Below are positions 32,281-42,116 of a DNA stretch of 64,000 nt, one piece after another. A program made the translations under genes and the position numbers. Source of the DNA: Lysobacterales bacterium. GTDB lineage: Bacteria > Pseudomonadota > Gammaproteobacteria > Xanthomonadales > SZUA-36. Location of the stretch: contig JABDLD010000009.1 of the NCBI GenBank assembly GCA_013001885.1, forward strand, positions 1-64,000. The letters are read 5' to 3'. Below the pieces are notes generated by a model, which saw nothing but the letters and a program-made list of their open reading frames with translations, did no database searches and was not told where the DNA came from. The first letter of the stretch is position 1; the number at the start of each line of letters is the position of its first letter.

Positions 32281-33445
32281 CCGGCCCTCCGCTCAACCTG
32301 AGTCTGCGCCGCTTGATGTTTTTCTCGATGACGATGAAATCGATCAGCGGTGAGAACATGCTGGCCAGTAAAATGGCGAACATGACACCTTCGTAATAGG
32401 CTGGATTGCCAACCCTGATCAGAACCGTGAGCGCGCCGACGAACAGGCCAAAGCCCCAGCGCCCCGGATCGGTCATCGGACAGGTCACAGGATCAGTTGC
32501 GATGAACACGACTCCGAATACGAACCCCCCCAACACCAGGTGCCAGTACCAGGGCATTGAGAACAGTTCGTGGTTGGGCGCGATGGAATTGCAAATCAGC
32601 ACCATGCCCATCATGCCGATAAAAGCGCCGAGCATGATGCGCCACGAGGCCATTCCGGTCCAGACCAGGAACCATCCGCCCAGCAGGGCAGCGAACGGCG
32701 AAGCCAGCCCAAAGGACCCGGGTTGATCCCCAAGAAAGACTTGCCAGAAGTCATAGCCCACGGAGGTGATCACTCCGACCCCTCCTTCATCCCGCACCAA
32801 TTCCAGTACGGTCGGCTGATCATAGCCGGCAACCGGCACCCATGCCCCCGGCGAGTACATCAGGTCAGGATAGGAAAACACCAGAAAGGCCAGGCCGAGC
32901 AAAGCCGGGCTGACGAGATAACGCCCTGATCCACCATAGATCAGCTTGCCGACGACGACACCGAAGCTCATACCCAACACCACCTGGTAAATCGGAACCG
33001 TCGCCGGCAACAACAGGCAGTACAGCCAGGTGATGGCCAACAGGCCCTCATCCACCCGTTGTCGCCTGACGGTCGCAAAAAGGCTTTCCCAAAACGCGCC
33101 GGTCAACAGCGCCGTAAGGAACACCGGCACAAAATAAAGCAAGCCATGCACCAACGACCCCAGCACGCTGTGAGGATTGAACCCAATTCCGGACTGGCTC
33201 AACAGCCAGGCGCGCCAGCCGGGGACCGACTCCAGCTGGAAATCCATGATCGCAAAATTGGTCTGGTGGCCCAGGCTCCACATGCCCACCAGCCAGGCTG
33301 GAATACTGGCAAAAACAAACGTGTTCCAGAGCCGCTGCACGTTGTTGGCGTCACGAATATGCGGGGCTGTGCGGGTGACGGTTCGGGAGGACCACATGAA
33401 CCGGTCGACCAGGGTCAGAAAGTTTTTCACCAAAAGATTCATCAA
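32273..33445 (-). CDS. nqrB: Na+-NQR subunit B, altered FMN motif
   Basis: The 390-residue membrane subunit aligns along its length with known NqrB (RDANNVQRLWNTFVFASIPA; GGSGRYLVSPALLGLAFLVF; MPWYWHLVLGGFVFGVVFIATDPVT). The usual flavinylation site, DGYSGAT in Vibrio from memory, reads AGYDQPT here (206-212). Thr212 and the preceding GY are kept, but the Asp and SGA are not. Covalent FMN may be missing or attached by a relaxed rule. It overlaps nqrA by 4 nt. Confidence 0.95.
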   Translation of the reverse strand: MMNLLVKNFLTLVDRFMWSSRTVTRTAPHIRDANNVQRLWNTFVFASIPAWLVGMWSLGHQTNFAIMDFQLESVPGWRAWLLSQSGIGFNPHSVLGSLVHGLLYFVPVFLTALLTGAFWESLFATVRRQRVDEGLLAITWLYCLLLPATVPIYQVVLGMSFGVVVGKLIYGGSGRYLVSPALLGLAFLVFSYPDLMYSPGAWVPVAGYDQPTVLELVRDEGGVGVITSVGYDFWQVFLGDQPGSFGLASPFAALLGGWFLVWTGMASWRIMLGAFIGMMGMVLICNSIAPNHELFSMPWYWHLVLGGFVFGVVFIATDPVTCPMTDPGRWGFGLFVGALTVLIRVGNPAYYEGVMFAILLASMFSPLIDFIVIEKNIKRRRLRLSGGPDD

Positions 33446-34797
33446 CCCTCTCTTTCAATCTGGTTCAGGTTCAACCGGAGAAAAAGGCCGTAGTCAATTT
33501 TTGCCGGACAGACGAAAGCACACAACGCAACATCTTCTTCATCCAGCTCCAGGCAGCCCAGGTTCTGAGCCTGGTCCGTATCACTGACCAGCAATGCGCG
33601 AAAAAGCGGTGAAGGCAGGATATCCAGCGGCATGACTTTCTCGAACGCGCGCATTGCAATCATCCCGGTAAATCGTCCGTTCTGTGAAGTGGGCAATGCG
33701 AACCTGAAACGGTGGCCGGTTTTGCGCTTGAACGTCCTGGCGGCGCTATAGCGATGCGGAAGGATGTCTGTCCAGCCCATGAAGCGCCGGCCGCCGCCCT
33801 CTTCGATCACGGAAACCTGCTCGTGGTAGCGGCCCAGGTATGAAAGGTTTTTACCGGCAGCCCTGCCGCCGAGTACCGAGCCGGAAATCACCCGGCAGGA
33901 ATCCGGATCCCGAATCTGCCCCCGGGTCAGATCTACAATGGACGCGCCAAGCCGGGTTCTGACAAGCCTTGGCTCAACGACGGACGCGCCGCTTATTGCC
34001 ACGATTCTGTTGTAATCGATGACTCCGGAACGGAACAACTTACCGATTGCAATAATGTCGGGATAACCGATATGCCAGACCACCCGATTCAGGCTCACCG
34101 GGTAGAGATGATGAATATGCGTTCCGGGAAGCCCGGCCGGATGGGGGCCTGCGAACCGCGCGATGCGCACGCCTTCCAGGTCCGGTAAAGCAATATCCCA
34201 TTCCGGCGCCGTACAGAGATTGACGGTGCCGCGCGTCAACCGCGACATCACGTGTAGTCCGGCGGCAAAAGCGTCCGTTTCTGCCCGGATGGCTACCCTG
34301 GGGTCTGCCGCCAGCGGCCGGGTGTCCATCGCCGTGACGAAGATCGAGCGCGGCCGGCTCTGCGAGTGCGGAACCTGGCTGAACGGCCGGGTGCGAAAAG
34401 CGGGCCACAAGCCCGCCTGCAGCAACCGCGAAACAATTTCTTCCCGCAGCAGCCGATTGACTTGCTCTTCACTCAGCGCCTCAAAAACCGTTTCCTGCGT
34501 GTTGGAATCTTCGAGTTCGAGGACCACGGAATGTAATACCCGCCGGGCGCCCCGGTTGATCGAGACGACCGTGCCTCTGCCGGGCGCGCAATACTGAACC
34601 GCCGGATCGCGCTTGTCGACGAACAGCGCCTGCAGCGGGCCAACTTTATCGCCTTCGGCAACCTGGAGGCGGGGTTTGATTCCCACGTAGTCAAGTCCAC
34701 ACAGAGCAACATGTTGGATCGGCGGAGAGGCCTTAACGGACTGCTCCGGTTCGCCTGCCAGCGGAATATCCAGCCCCCTGGTGATACTGATTTGCAT
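33442..34797 (-). CDS. nqrA: Na+-NQR subunit A
   Basis: The 451-residue subunit begins ITRGLDIPLAGEPEQ (ATG 34797). The Rnf/Nqr N-terminal barrel-sandwich part (VGIKPRLQVAEGDKVGPLQALF) is followed by a larger domain ending in the SLBB-like region. NqrA is the cytoplasmic-side quinone-binding subunit. It begins 10 nt after the hexaheme cytochrome gene, so the two are in one operon. In-frame upstream codons are rejected because they run into the cytochrome gene. Confidence 0.97.
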   Translation of the reverse strand: MQISITRGLDIPLAGEPEQSVKASPPIQHVALCGLDYVGIKPRLQVAEGDKVGPLQALFVDKRDPAVQYCAPGRGTVVSINRGARRVLHSVVLELEDSNTQETVFEALSEEQVNRLLREEIVSRLLQAGLWPAFRTRPFSQVPHSQSRPRSIFVTAMDTRPLAADPRVAIRAETDAFAAGLHVMSRLTRGTVNLCTAPEWDIALPDLEGVRIARFAGPHPAGLPGTHIHHLYPVSLNRVVWHIGYPDIIAIGKLFRSGVIDYNRIVAISGASVVEPRLVRTRLGASIVDLTRGQIRDPDSCRVISGSVLGGRAAGKNLSYLGRYHEQVSVIEEGGGRRFMGWTDILPHRYSAARTFKRKTGHRFRFALPTSQNGRFTGMIAMRAFEKVMPLDILPSPLFRALLVSDTDQAQNLGCLELDEEDVALCAFVCPAKIDYGLFLRLNLNQIEREG

Positions 34798-34807
34798 GGC
34801 TGTGCCG

Positions 34808-35455
34808 CTACTGCCCTGATTCCGCGTGCCGCCCCTCCCTGTCAAACGCCTCGTGCACGTTGTGGCAGGTGCCGCAGGACAGCGCATCAAAGTTTATGTT
34901 TCTTTCTTCGAAGTGCTCGTGCTTCTGCAGAGCCTTGCGATGACAGCGGTTACAGGTCGCGACCTGCTGGTCGGCGTCGTGCATCGGGTCGGTCACCTCG
35001 TGGATCGAGTGACAGGTCGAGCAATTGATTGATTTGCGGTTGTGCGAACTGGATTGCCATTCGATCACCGACCGGCCGCCCTTGTCTTCATGATGGCAGG
35101 CGAGGCAGGCTTCGACCTGCACATCCCGAGGTGAAAAGTTCGAACCGCGGCCGAAGTCGATCATCTTCGGAAAGCCGGCGCCGCCGTGTGCGCGCGATAT
35201 ATGGATGCTGCCGGGGCCATGACAGGCCTCACAACCCTGCGAGGCAAGCGGAGTGAACATGTTTTCGATGTTGCCGTGAACACTGTCTTTTAAGTTCCGC
35301 ATTTTTTCGCCGGAATGACAACGCAGGCAGGCTTCAGCTCCTTTTTCGGTGTAAACCTGCTCTCGGTGGGTGCGGATGGGCTCGTCAGGCTGCTGCGCGA
35401 CGGCCCAGCCCGGCAACGTGAACAACAGCAGAAGGGTCAGCAAGAAACATTTCAT
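34808..35455 (-). CDS. Hexaheme c-type cytochrome, DmsE-like
   Basis: The 215-residue product starts at ATG 35455 (MKCFLLTLLLLFTLPGWAVAQ, signal peptide about 1-21). It has six CxxCH motifs: CLRCH, CEACH, CLACH, CSTCH, CNRCH, CGTCH. Spacing and blocks (QGCEACHGPGSIHI; CSTCHSIHEVTDP; CGTCHNVHEAFDREG) are those of the DmsE/MtrA family, shortened to six hemes. It heads the nqr operon, an unusual place; an electron link between the quinone pool and periplasmic acceptors is conceivable but unproven. In-frame upstream extension to 35533 is unlikely. Confidence 0.85.
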   Translation of the reverse strand: MKCFLLTLLLLFTLPGWAVAQQPDEPIRTHREQVYTEKGAEACLRCHSGEKMRNLKDSVHGNIENMFTPLASQGCEACHGPGSIHISRAHGGAGFPKMIDFGRGSNFSPRDVQVEACLACHHEDKGGRSVIEWQSSSHNRKSINCSTCHSIHEVTDPMHDADQQVATCNRCHRKALQKHEHFEERNINFDALSCGTCHNVHEAFDREGRHAESGQ

Positions 35456-35557
35456 GGAATCAAGTCTCCTGGGTGTTTCCGAGACTCTTAAAGTGTAGTG
35501 AAAGACGCGCCGGTACACCCTGCGCTGGATCAACCAAAACCGATGTTTTTTATAGGA

Positions 35558-36643
35558 TTACCGTATCTTGAGGGCGCGCTCGTACCAGGGCTTGCTGCGG
35601 TTTACGATTCGCACCACCGACAGCATCACCGGCACCTCGACCAGCACGCCCACGACGGTCGCCAGGGCGGCGCCGGACTGCAGTCCAAACAGGCTGATTG
35701 CTGCCGCAACGGCCAGTTCGAAGAAATTGCTGGCCCCGATCAAAGCGGAAGGCGCTGCGACGCAGTGCTGCACGCCCAGCTTGCGGTTGAGCCAATAGGC
35801 CAGCCCCGAGTTAAAATAGACCTGGATCAGGATGGGAATGGCCAACAGCAGGATGATCAGCGGTTTTTCAACGATTTGCTTGCCCTGGAAGCCGAACAAC
35901 AATACCAGGGTCAGCAGGAGCGCGGACAACGAAACCGGGTGCATCCGGTCAAGCACACGCTGCAAACGCGCCTGGCCTGCCTCGCCCCGGAGCAGGCGCG
36001 AACGCCAGATGCTCGCCGCGATTACCGGCAGAACGATGTAAAGCACTACCGAGAGCAACAGGGTGTCCCACGGTACGTGAATCGAAGAAATCCCCAGCAG
36101 CAGTGCAACAATGGGGGCGAAGGCAAACACCATGATCAGATCATTGAGGGCGACCTGCGAAAGCGTAAAACCAGGATGGCCGTCACTGAGATTGCTCCAG
36201 ACAAACACCATCGCGGTGCAGGGCGCTGCCGCAAGCAGTATCAGACCCGCTATGTAGCTGTCCAGCTGATCTGCGGGCAGCCAACCGGCAAACAGGTTCC
36301 GAATGAAAAGCCAGGCCAGCAGGGCCATGGAGAACGGCTTGACGCCCCAGTTGATAAACAGCGTCACGCCCACGCCTCTCCAGTGTTGCTTCACTTCAGC
36401 CAGAGAGTGAAAGTCAATCTTCAGCAGCATCGGCAGAATCATCAACCAGATCAGTACGGCTACAGGCAGATTGACGCGCGCGACTTCAATCGCGCCGAGG
36501 GTTTCGAACAGAGCGGGGAAAAATCGACCCAGCAAAATACCGACGGCGATACACAAAACCACCCAGATACTCAGGTAACGCTCGAAGAAAGGCATGTTCG
36601 CCCCCGCTGCCCGGCGGCCGGTGGTCTCGCACTGAACGCTCAT
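35558..36643 (-). CDS. ACR3-family arsenite efflux permease
   Basis: The 361-residue membrane protein has about ten helices and the ACR3 start (FFERYLSIWVVLCIAVGILLGRFFP). ACR3 blocks include LPVAVLIWLMILPMLLKIDF and AAPCTAMVFVWSNLSDGHP, which holds the conserved Cys. It exports As(III) using the proton motive force. ATG 36643 overlaps the arsC stop by 4 nt (ATGA), proving coupling. No arsR is adjacent. Confidence 0.92.
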   Translation of the reverse strand: MSVQCETTGRRAAGANMPFFERYLSIWVVLCIAVGILLGRFFPALFETLGAIEVARVNLPVAVLIWLMILPMLLKIDFHSLAEVKQHWRGVGVTLFINWGVKPFSMALLAWLFIRNLFAGWLPADQLDSYIAGLILLAAAPCTAMVFVWSNLSDGHPGFTLSQVALNDLIMVFAFAPIVALLLGISSIHVPWDTLLLSVVLYIVLPVIAASIWRSRLLRGEAGQARLQRVLDRMHPVSLSALLLTLVLLFGFQGKQIVEKPLIILLLAIPILIQVYFNSGLAYWLNRKLGVQHCVAAPSALIGASNFFELAVAAAISLFGLQSGAALATVVGVLVEVPVMLSVVRIVNRSKPWYERALKIR

Positions 36644-37071
36644 GAATGAAACTGCCCGGCCAGTGTTTCCAGCAGGTTTTCAACGCGGCGCTTCACCTCA
36701 TCCCGGGTTGCACGAAACTCAGCCATGATTTCTTCCTCACTGCCAACGGCTTTGGCCGGATCCGTCAGCGGCCAGTGCACTCTGGACGTGCCGGCAGGCA
36801 GGGCCGGGCACTGTTCATCCGCGTGGCCGCAGACCGTGACCACGATATCGGCCTGATGCAGCATTTCAGCATTGACGACCGTGGATTCCTGTCCGCTGAT
36901 GTCGACCCCGGCCTCGCGCATCACCGCTATGGCACGTGGGTTCTTGCCGTGGGCCTCGATGCCGGCGGAAGCCGCATGAAAAGCCTTTCCGCCGAGAAAT
37001 CGCGACCACCCCTCGGCCATTTGGGAGCGGCAGGAATTGCCGGTACACAGGTAAAGTATATTCACGGTCAT
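36640..37071 (-). CDS. arsC: Arsenate reductase, thioredoxin-coupled (LMW-phosphatase fold)
   Basis: The 143-residue protein begins at ATG 37071 (AGGAGG about 12 nt upstream). It carries the P-loop CTGNSCR (Cys9, Cys14, Arg15) and the relay pair Cys81 and Cys88 in VTVCGHADEQCP, as in the Staphylococcus/Bacillus thioredoxin-type enzyme. It reduces arsenate to arsenite for export by the coupled ACR3 protein. Confidence 0.92.
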   Translation of the reverse strand: MTVNILYLCTGNSCRSQMAEGWSRFLGGKAFHAASAGIEAHGKNPRAIAVMREAGVDISGQESTVVNAEMLHQADIVVTVCGHADEQCPALPAGTSRVHWPLTDPAKAVGSEEEIMAEFRATRDEVKRRVENLLETLAGQFHS

Positions 37072-37139
37072 CTCGCTGGCTCCCTCCTTGCAATTCGCAT
37101 CAAAGGTCATTATCGATCGGTTTTGTTACAAAAAACACC

Positions 37140-37168
37140 TTGACATGAAAAAAACGCTATGTATTAAT
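37140..37168 (+). promoter_or_regulatory. Sigma-70 promoter of the ilv-leu operon
   Basis: A perfect -35 TTGACA (37140-37145), a 17-nt spacer and ATTAAT (37163-37168; 16-nt spacing gives TATTAA). Transcription would begin at about 37174-37176, almost at the ATG of the leader peptide (37177), so that mRNA may be leaderless. TTGACAT-N9-GCTATGT recurs upstream of leuB. Confidence 0.65.
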
Positions 37169-37176
37169 CCGGCACT

Positions 37177-37323
37177 ATGTATCCGCGCGCAGAGAGTAAG
37201 GCAAAAGTATTACAGCCGTATGTCGGTGTCTCCACCCGGCGCGCTTCCAATCTTGCACTGAACCTCCTCCTGGGCGGCGGCACACTGCTGCTTCTCCTTA
37301 CATTCGGAGCGGGTTCAAGCTAG
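37177..37323 (+). CDS. Leucine-rich leader peptide of the ilv-leu attenuator
   Basis: This 48-codon reading frame is too short for the usual gene callers. It runs from ATG to TAG and encodes N-L-A-L-N-LLL-GGG-T-LLLLL-T near its end: ten Leu codons in 18, mostly CTC/CTG/CTT. It is followed 23 nt later by an intrinsic terminator before ilvD, and its last codons contain the antiterminator arm. There is no ribosome site; the promoter position suggests a leaderless transcript. It is the classical arrangement for leucine-dependent transcription attenuation. Confidence 0.75.
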   Translation: MYPRAESKAKVLQPYVGVSTRRASNLALNLLLGGGTLLLLLTFGAGSS

Positions 37324-37378
37324 AGGTTAAAACCAGACAGCAAAAGAAACCCGCAACGGAAATTGCGGGTTTTTTTTT
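37309..37378 (+). promoter_or_regulatory. Attenuator: terminator and competing antiterminator
   Basis: The terminator stem is AAACCCGCAA (37347-37356) with TTGCGGGTTT (37363-37372), loop CGGAAA, T-run to 37378. GCGGGTT (37309-37315) is perfectly complementary to AACCCGC (37348-37354) and would pre-empt it. TGAACC (37259-37264) can pair with GGTTCA (37312-37317) and sequester that arm. A ribosome stalled at the Leu codons would free 37309-37315 and permit read-through; one reaching the stop would cover it and allow termination. Confidence 0.75.
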
Positions 37379-37404
37379 GCGGAGAGCGCCACAAGGCAGA
37401 AAAG

Positions 37405-39081
37405 ATGCGAAGTGACCAGATAAAAAAAGGACCGGACCGGGCACCCGCCCGCGCGATGCTCCGCGCCACGGGAATGACGGGAGAGCAGATTGAACAGCCC
37501 ATGATCGCGGTCGTGAACACCTGGTCTGACGTCACGCCTTGCAACATGCATCTGCGCGACCTGGCGGAACACGTCAAAGCCGGCATCCGTGCCGCCGGCG
37601 GCACGCCCGTCGAGTTCGGCAGCATTGTTGTCACCGACGGTATCTCGATGGGTTCAGAAGGCATGAAGTGCTCGCTGATGTCGCGTGAAATCGTGGCTGA
37701 TTCGATCGAAATGGTGACCCGGGGCCACTGCCTCGATGGAGTCGTTGCCCTGGTGGGCTGCGACAAGACCATACCCGCCGGCGCGATGGCGCTGGCCCGC
37801 CTCGACATCCCCGGGATGGTGATTTACGGCGGCTCGATCATGCCGGGTGAACTCAAGGGAATTCCGATTACGATCCAGGACGTGTTCGAAGCCGTTGGAG
37901 CACATGCCGCAGGGAAAATCGATGAAGCGGAACTCACCGAGGTGGAAAAAAACGCCTGCCCCGGCGCCGGTGCCTGCGGCGGCCAGTTCACGGCCAATAC
38001 CATGGCCCTGGCCCTGACCACACTGGGGCTTTCCCCGATGGGCGTGAACGATATACCGGCCGTCCATCCGGACAAGGCCGGTGCTGTGTTCGCGTGCGGC
38101 GAACGTGTGGTCGAGCAGGTACGCGAGGGCCAGAGCGCCCGCGACATGATTTCAATCCAGTCGCTGAGAAACGCCGCGACCGTGACCACCGCAACCGCGG
38201 GTTCCACCAACTCGGTGCTGCATTTGCTGGCCATTGCGCGTGAAGCCGGCGTGGATTTCGATATCGACGAGTTCGATGAGATCTCACGCCGCACCCCGAT
38301 TATCGGAGATCTCAAACCGGCCGGAAAGTACATGGCTCCGGACATGTTCGATGCCGGCGGCACGCCGCTGGTCATCGACAAATTGATAAAAGCCGGGCTG
38401 GTCAGCGACACTCCGACGGTCACCGGAAGAAGCCTGTTCGAGGAGTGCGCCGAGGTCAACGAGAGGCCCGGGCAGGCTGTGATCCTGGATTTTGACCAGG
38501 CCCTGGCGTCACGCGGCGGCTTCGGCATCCTGTACGGCAACCTGGCGCCCGAAGGCTGCGTTGCCAAGCTGGCCGGACACGGCGAGTTTTCATTCACCGG
38601 CCCTGCCCGTGTCTTTGAAAACGAAGAGGACAGTTTCGCTGCCGTGCAGAATCGCGAGATCAATTCCGGAGACGTCATCGTCATCCGCAACGAAGGCCCG
38701 AAAGGCGGTCCCGGAATGCGTGAAATGCTGGCTGTTACCGCGGCCCTTGCCGGACAGGGTCTGGACGACTCGGTCGCACTGATGACCGATGGACGGTTCA
38801 GTGGCGCCAGTTTCGGTTTCGTCGTGGGTCACGTGGCTCCGGAGGCGGCTCGCGGCGGCCCCATCGGGCTGTTGCGCGACGGCGACCTGATCACTATCGA
38901 CGTGGACCGGCGGCGGCTGGAAACCAATGCCGACCTGGAGGCCCGCCGTGCCGAATGGCGGCCGAAAGAAGCGGCCTACGCTTCAGGCGCACTGGCCAAG
39001 TACGCATACCTGGTGTCTTCCGCCTCGCAGGGCGCGGTCACCTCGTTTCCCGATTTAAACCAGGATCCAAAGGCCGGTTAG
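37405..39081 (+). CDS. ilvD: Dihydroxy-acid dehydratase
   Basis: The 558-residue enzyme starts at ATG 37405 ([24 protein letters not shown]). The iron-sulfur cysteines are in TPCNMH, VGCDKT and [12 protein letters not shown], and the C-terminal PGMREM and [10 protein letters not shown] blocks are intact. It dehydrates dihydroxy acids to the 2-keto acids of valine/isoleucine and supplies the leucine branch. It is the first structural gene after the attenuator and reads into leuA. Confidence 0.97.
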   Translation: MRSDQIKKGPDRAPARAMLRATGMTGEQIEQPMIAVVNTWSDVTPCNMHLRDLAEHVKAGIRAAGGTPVEFGSIVVTDGISMGSEGMKCSLMSREIVADSIEMVTRGHCLDGVVALVGCDKTIPAGAMALARLDIPGMVIYGGSIMPGELKGIPITIQDVFEAVGAHAAGKIDEAELTEVEKNACPGAGACGGQFTANTMALALTTLGLSPMGVNDIPAVHPDKAGAVFACGERVVEQVREGQSARDMISIQSLRNAATVTTATAGSTNSVLHLLAIAREAGVDFDIDEFDEISRRTPIIGDLKPAGKYMAPDMFDAGGTPLVIDKLIKAGLVSDTPTVTGRSLFEECAEVNERPGQAVILDFDQALASRGGFGILYGNLAPEGCVAKLAGHGEFSFTGPARVFENEEDSFAAVQNREINSGDVIVIRNEGPKGGPGMREMLAVTAALAGQGLDDSVALMTDGRFSGASFGFVVGHVAPEAARGGPIGLLRDGDLITIDVDRRRLETNADLEARRAEWRPKEAAYASGALAKYAYLVSSASQGAVTSFPDLNQDPKAG

Positions 39082-39116
39082 CGCCGGGCGAAACGCACCA
39101 CAAAGGAGAGCCGATC

Positions 39117-40670
39117 ATGGCCGACTATGTACACATTTTCGACACGACTCTGCGCGATGGCGAACAGTCACCGGGCTGCTCGATGAACGTCAGGGAAAAG
39201 CTGCAGGTTGCGCGCATGCTCGACGAACTGCGTGTCGATGTCATCGAAGCCGGATTCCCCGCCGCCAGCGATGGCGATTTTGAATCGGTGAAGTCAGTCG
39301 GCGAACTGGGCCTGAACGCCACGATTTGCGGCCTGTCCCGCACCCGCCGCGGTGATATCGAGGCGGTCGCTCGTTCACTCGATACCGCCAGGAAAAAAAG
39401 GCTGCACGTGTTTATCGCAACCAGCCCGATCCATCGTGAATTCAAGCTCAAGATGAGCAAGCAGCAGATCATCGACGAAATGACGAGCGCGGTCGCCTTC
39501 GGGCAGCAGTGGTTCGACGACATTGAAATCACCGCTGAGGATGCCGGACGAACCGAGATCGAATACCTGGTGGAGTATTTCCAGGCCGCCATCGACGCCG
39601 GCGCTACCGTGTTGAACGTACCCGATACCGTGGGTTACGTGACACCCAGCGAAAGCCGCATGCTTTACCAGCACCTGAGTGACAACCTGAAAAATTCCGG
39701 CTCCGTGATCCTGAGCTGCCACAATCACAACGACCTCGGATTGGCCGTCGCCAATAGCCTGGGCGCCATTGAAGGCGGCGCCCGCCAGGTCGAGTGCACG
39801 GTCAACGGGATCGGCGAACGGGCCGGTAACTGCTCGCTGGAGGAAGTGGTCATGGCGCTGAAAACCCGGCATGACCGTTACGAGCTGGAGACCGGAATCG
39901 ACACCACCCGGCTATATCCGGCAAGTCGCGTGGTGACGGCCGTCACCGGTTCAAGAGTCCAACCCAACAAGGCGATCGTCGGACGTAATGCCTTCGCCCA
40001 CGAGGCAGGTATTCACCAGGACGGCGTGCTCAAGCACGCGGAAACCTATGAAATCATGAAGCCCGAATCGGTCGGCGTGCCGGAAAACAGCCTCGTTCTG
40101 GGCAAGCACAGCGGACGCCACGCGTTCAGTGACCGCCTGAAAACGCTCGGGTTTTCAGTGAGCCGCGAGCAGCTCGAAGAGCTTTTCGTGAAATTCAAAT
40201 CCCTGGCCGACCGCAAGAAAAGCGTCTACGACGAAGACATTGAGGCTCTGGTGCTGGGCACCGAACAGACCGGCCCCTGGCACCTCGATGCCATCTCGAT
40301 TCATACCGAGGTGGAAGACACGGACCAGTCCGCCGAGGCCAGCCTGAAGCTGCGCTTCAACGGCCAGGCGCCCCGCATCCACACCGGCCGGGGCGACGGA
40401 CCGGTGAACGCCATCGTCAACGCCATCCGGACCATCCTGGATGAGGAGTTGCGGATGGAAGAATTCCAGATCAACGCCGTCTCCGGCGGCAGCGACGCGC
40501 AGGGGCGCGCTACCGTCCGGGCCACCATCGGCGCCAGCCGGTACATGGGAACCGGCGTATCCACGGACATCGTGGAAGCATCCGCACAGGCCATGGTCAG
40601 CATCATGAACCGCCATCACCAGCACCAGGGCAAGGATGTCGCCGCGTCGAGAATCGCGGCCGCTATTTGA
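39117..40670 (+). CDS. leuA: 2-Isopropylmalate synthase
   Basis: The 517-residue enzyme starts at ATG 39117, 8 nt after AAGGAG. Motifs include [13 protein letters not shown] (metal and catalysis), [15 protein letters not shown] and [20 protein letters not shown] LeuA dimer/allosteric domain occupies about 390-505, so leucine feedback inhibition is expected. The longer upstream reading frame overlaps ilvD and is rejected. It condenses acetyl-CoA with 2-ketoisovalerate, the first committed leucine step. Confidence 0.97.
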   Translation: MADYVHIFDTTLRDGEQSPGCSMNVREKLQVARMLDELRVDVIEAGFPAASDGDFESVKSVGELGLNATICGLSRTRRGDIEAVARSLDTARKKRLHVFIATSPIHREFKLKMSKQQIIDEMTSAVAFGQQWFDDIEITAEDAGRTEIEYLVEYFQAAIDAGATVLNVPDTVGYVTPSESRMLYQHLSDNLKNSGSVILSCHNHNDLGLAVANSLGAIEGGARQVECTVNGIGERAGNCSLEEVVMALKTRHDRYELETGIDTTRLYPASRVVTAVTGSRVQPNKAIVGRNAFAHEAGIHQDGVLKHAETYEIMKPESVGVPENSLVLGKHSGRHAFSDRLKTLGFSVSREQLEELFVKFKSLADRKKSVYDEDIEALVLGTEQTGPWHLDAISIHTEVEDTDQSAEASLKLRFNGQAPRIHTGRGDGPVNAIVNAIRTILDEELRMEEFQINAVSGGSDAQGRATVRATIGASRYMGTGVSTDIVEASAQAMVSIMNRHHQHQGKDVAASRIAAAI

Positions 40671-40691
40671 CCGGCACCGGGAGAACGCTGA

Positions 40692-42116
40692 ATGTCAGAA
40701 TCATCGCAGCCTGCTTCGACACTGTTCGAAAAGGTCTGGCAGCGCCATGTGGTCAGAGAAGAAACCGCCGCAACGCCGGCTATCCTCTATATCGACCTGC
40801 AGTTATTGCACGAAGTAACCTCGCCGCAAGCTTTTGATGAGTTGAAACGGCGCGGCCTGAAAGTCCGGCGGCCGGAATGTTGCCTGGCCACGATTGACCA
40901 CTCTACTCCGACAACACCGCCGGATTCGCAGGGTGTGCGGCACTACAACACGCCGGAGGCCAAGGCCCAGGTCGACCTGCTGCAGGTTAACTGTGCCGCT
41001 CAAGGCATTCCGTTACACGGCTGGGACAGCCCGAATCGCGGCATTGTGCATGTTATGGGCCCCGAACTGGGCGCGACCCAGCCGGGCATGACCATTGTAT
41101 GCGGAGACAGCCACACGGCCACCCACGGCGCATTCGGCGCTCTGGCATTTGGCATTGGCACGACCGAAGTCGGCCACGTGCTGGCGACGCAGTGCTTGTT
41201 GCAAAGCAAGCCTGAAACGCTGGGTATCCGTATTGATGGTGAATTACAACCAGGTGTTACGGCCAAGGACGTGATTCTCCACGTCATTGGCGCCATTGGC
41301 GTTGACGGCGGCACCGGTTCAGTCATCGAATACCACGGATCGACCGTCCGGGCGATGAGCATGGAAAGCCGCATGACCCTGTGCAATATGTCGATTGAAT
41401 GCGGAGCGCGGGCCGGCATGGTCGCCCCCGATGAGACTACCTTTGCGTATCTCGAGGGCCGCCTGATGTCCCCGCAAGGTGAGAAATGGGCTGCGGCCGT
41501 TGCCGACTGGAAAACCCTGGTGAGCGACCCGGGCGCGCATTACGACCGCCTGGTCAGAATTGACGCAAGCCGGATCGAGCCCAACGTTACCTGGGGCACC
41601 AACCCGGGCATGGTCATGGCGGTCGACGACGCCATTCCTTCCACGGACAGTCCGGCTAACCGCGAAGCGCTTGAATACATGCAGCTGGAAGCCGGCGCCA
41701 GGCTGGCAGGGGAGAAGGTAGACGTGGTGTTTATTGGCAGCTGCACGAACTCGCGCATGACTGACTTGCGCGAAGCCGCGGCATTGATGAAAAACCGCCG
41801 GGTGGCGGCAGGCACGCGCGTCCTCGTGGTGCCCGGTTCGGAGGCCACCCGGCGCGAAGCCGAGGCCGAAGGCCTGGACCGGATATTCCTCCAGGCGGGC
41901 GCCGAGTGGCGCGAACCGGGCTGCTCCATGTGCCTGGCAATGAACGGAGATTCCGCCAACCCGGGCGACCTCGTCGTCAGCACCAGCAATCGCAATTTCA
42001 AGGGCCGACAGGGCCGCGGGGTGCGCACCGTGCTCGCCAGTCCGCTGACGGCGGCTGCAAGCGCAGTCACCGGGCGGGTCACGAACCCGCGTGAACTGAT
42101 GGAGACAGGAACATGA
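40692..42116 (+). CDS. leuC: 3-Isopropylmalate dehydratase, large subunit
   Basis: The 474-residue aconitase-fold subunit carries the [4Fe-4S] cysteines in GSCTNSR and GCSMCLAMN, plus [19 protein letters not shown] and the C-terminal GRQGRG loop. It pairs with LeuD to isomerise isopropylmalate. Its TGA overlaps the leuD ATG by 4 nt. Confidence 0.97.
   Translation: MSESSQPASTLFEKVWQRHVVREETAATPAILYIDLQLLHEVTSPQAFDELKRRGLKVRRPECCLATIDHSTPTTPPDSQGVRHYNTPEAKAQVDLLQVNCAAQGIPLHGWDSPNRGIVHVMGPELGATQPGMTIVCGDSHTATHGAFGALAFGIGTTEVGHVLATQCLLQSKPETLGIRIDGELQPGVTAKDVILHVIGAIGVDGGTGSVIEYHGSTVRAMSMESRMTLCNMSIECGARAGMVAPDETTFAYLEGRLMSPQGEKWAAAVADWKTLVSDPGAHYDRLVRIDASRIEPNVTWGTNPGMVMAVDDAIPSTDSPANREALEYMQLEAGARLAGEKVDVVFIGSCTNSRMTDLREAAALMKNRRVAAGTRVLVVPGSEATRREAEAEGLDRIFLQAGAEWREPGCSMCLAMNGDSANPGDLVVSTSNRNFKGRQGRGVRTVLASPLTAAASAVTGRVTNPRELMETGT

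Noticed and set aside
35498-36649. 383-codon plus-strand frame opposite the ACR3 gene
   Set aside because: It is Gln/His/Arg-rich shadow translation of a membrane protein with no domain.
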